A stretch of DNA of 64,000 nt from Calvatia gigantea (lineage: Eukaryota; Basidiomycota; Agaricomycetes; Agaricales; Lycoperdaceae): assembly GCA_025093985.1 (NCBI GenBank), contig JACAAK010000011.1, forward strand, positions 124,001 to 188,000, in the 5' to 3' direction. A program made the position numbers and the translations under genes. Shown piece after piece: positions 62,742-64,000 of the stretch. The notes under the pieces are model-generated. The model was not told the origin of the DNA and did not search any database. It saw only the letters and a list, made by a program, of their open reading frames with translations. How positions within the stretch are numbered: position 1 is the stretch's first letter; each line of letters opens with the position of its first letter.

Positions 62742-63446
62742 ATGGTCGCCTTCACCTCTCTTCTTCCCCTTCTCGCGACTTTGGCCGCCACCTCCACTTA
62801 TGGTACGCGTCTGACGCGTTAAAAACCTGACTCATGCTTATATCGTATTTCTCAGTGACTGCTTCCCCGTCTGAGACTATCCATGAGCTCCTTTCTCGTC
62901 AAACCACCATTGACCCTAATTTGTTCCCCCCTCAATGTCGCGACCAATGTTCTTCCCTCGCGAACTCTGTTGGCGATGGTGTAAGTTAACTTTCTGTCTC
63001 TGTTATCTCAGTACAAAGCCTAAGTCATGCCACTCGTCCAGAGCTGCCTTGATCTCGATTGCATTTGTAGCTCGAAAACGGCCGATAACATGATTGCCTG
63101 TTTAAATTGTGGTGTCGCGCAGCAAGTCAGCGCTGATACTGCTCAGAGCTATTACGACAGTCAGTCTCTTCAGTTCACGTAAACCCTCATCGCGCCCTTA
63201 ACCAACAAATCTACTTTAGGCTATGCCAACGCTTGCAAATCAGCCGGCAAAAGCGTTCCCTCCTTCAAAGCCTCGGGCTCAGGCTCTGGTTCGGGCTCTG
63301 GTTCTGGTTCGGGATCCGGTTCGCCCACGGGATCTAACTCCGGTTCTTCAGGATCCTCCGGTAGCAGCAATGGTGCATCGTGTGTGCACCTGGCTGGTGT
63401 CGGTTTGGCTGGTGCTGTTGGTGCTGGTCTTTTCCTGGCTGTGTAG
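62742..63446 (+). CDS. CFEM-like, GPI-anchored cell-wall protein
   Basis: Four exons (62742-62802, 62856-62980, 63042-63159, 63220-63446) give 531 nt, 176 residues. Signal peptide about 1-18. Eight Cys follow in CFEM-like spacing: PPQCRDQCSSLAN, SCLDLDCICSS, MIACLNCGVAQQV, YANACKSAG. Then comes a Ser/Gly linker (SGSGSGSGSG, 63260-63375) and a hydrophobic C-terminus after SNGASC (LAGVGLAGAVGAGLFLAV), as needed for a GPI anchor. CFEM proteins sit at the fungal surface and may bind haem or act in adhesion. I did not identify the haem-ligand Asp with certainty, so the name is by pattern. Confidence 0.85.
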
Positions 63447-64000
63447 CCGGGTTTCCGCAGTGACGATTCCGTTCATTTTGTCTTGTGCACGATACCCCCG
63501 GTGTTAAGATATCAGTAATACACTATTGATTGCTTTGTTACATTTTCGTCGTCATATGGTTCGTGTGATTAGGTTGCGGTGGCCGGAGTTAACTTTGAAT
63601 GAGCGCCGAATATCTTCGGTGGTCCGTTGTTAAGTATTTTGACGGTGGGCGGAATGTTCATACCCCTAGACATCGCCGACACAAGCGCATCATTAAACGG
63701 GACAGCTGTCTGTCCAACTAGACTCGTTTTATGCAGGAACGCGAAAGTATCTGGGACGACGCCATGTACGGGCAGGACGACAAAGGTGCTCATTTGTTCA
63801 GCAAATTGCCATTAATAACAAGGGAACGTCACCCCAGTTGTTACTTCTTGGGCCAGGCCAAATTCACGTGTTGTGATGTTGAATGCGCAACCTTTCGACA
63901 TCGCCCATCAATCGGTTAACAAATTCAAATTTAGCACTGTCGCCGACTCACGACTTTCGACTTTTGCAAGTTGTCAAAACAGCAACGCCTCATTTCTAGG
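63447..64000. other. Downstream of CFEM-like gene; no gene seen
   Basis: ORFs on both strands (63569-63815) overlap each other and show no motif or introns. Confidence 0.4.

Overview
The window reads as nuclear DNA of a mushroom-forming basidiomycete (Agaricomycetes). The reasons are many very short introns (about 45-60 bp, GT-AG with CTAAC/CTGAC-like branch points), a Dicer-like gene, a proteinase K-type subtilase, NACHT, F-box and P-loop GTPase families of mushroom genomes, and chromodomain Gypsy retrotransposons. All functions are inferred by reading translations and motifs; no database search was run.

Left part, about 1-29,500: a nested transposon graveyard. Two Gypsy/Ty3 families are present, here called A (308-340 bp LTRs) and B (LTR of about 618 bp). 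An old B copy (B1) has its gag at 4190-5028, protease/RT at 14529-16385 and RNase H/integrase at 25200-26440. Element A1 (5029-14528, target duplication ATACA) sits in its gag. A1 itself contains a 3.5 kb inverted piece of another A copy. The second interruption of B1 holds an inverted A LTR fragment, a Tc1/mariner element inserted in the gag of a second B copy (B2), and the rest of B2 with its 3' LTR. A solo LTR with a clean 5-bp duplication sits in B2's third ORF. A truncated NACHT NTPase pseudogene (2156-3000) lies beside more A/B debris. The A1 LTRs differ only by transitions, many as reciprocal CA/TG pairs, which points to decay of methylated CpG. At 26,859-29,514 a 1.33 kb segment carrying a 68-bp minisatellite is duplicated in tandem.

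Middle part, about 29,900-53,600: CpG-rich, genic but littered with decayed family members. It holds an apparently intact P-loop GTPase gene, a decayed GTPase copy, three F-box-type genes or fragments, a frameshifted DUF3602-like gene, and three small secreted proteins of one putative beta-trefoil family (35.6-36.3, 45.8-46.6 and 48.9-49.7 kb). Two of the three have identical exon lengths and lie beside the same unknown gene relic, so a two-gene block was duplicated.

Right part, 53,600-64,000: well preserved genes. These are a 13-exon secreted subtilase with all catalytic residues, a small cysteine-rich secreted protein, a complete 1550-residue Dicer-like protein (helicase, dimerisation domain, two RNase III domains) on the minus strand, and a CFEM-like GPI-anchored cell-wall protein. 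Dicer would act in RNA silencing, which in fungi often targets repeats like those on the left; that link is inference.
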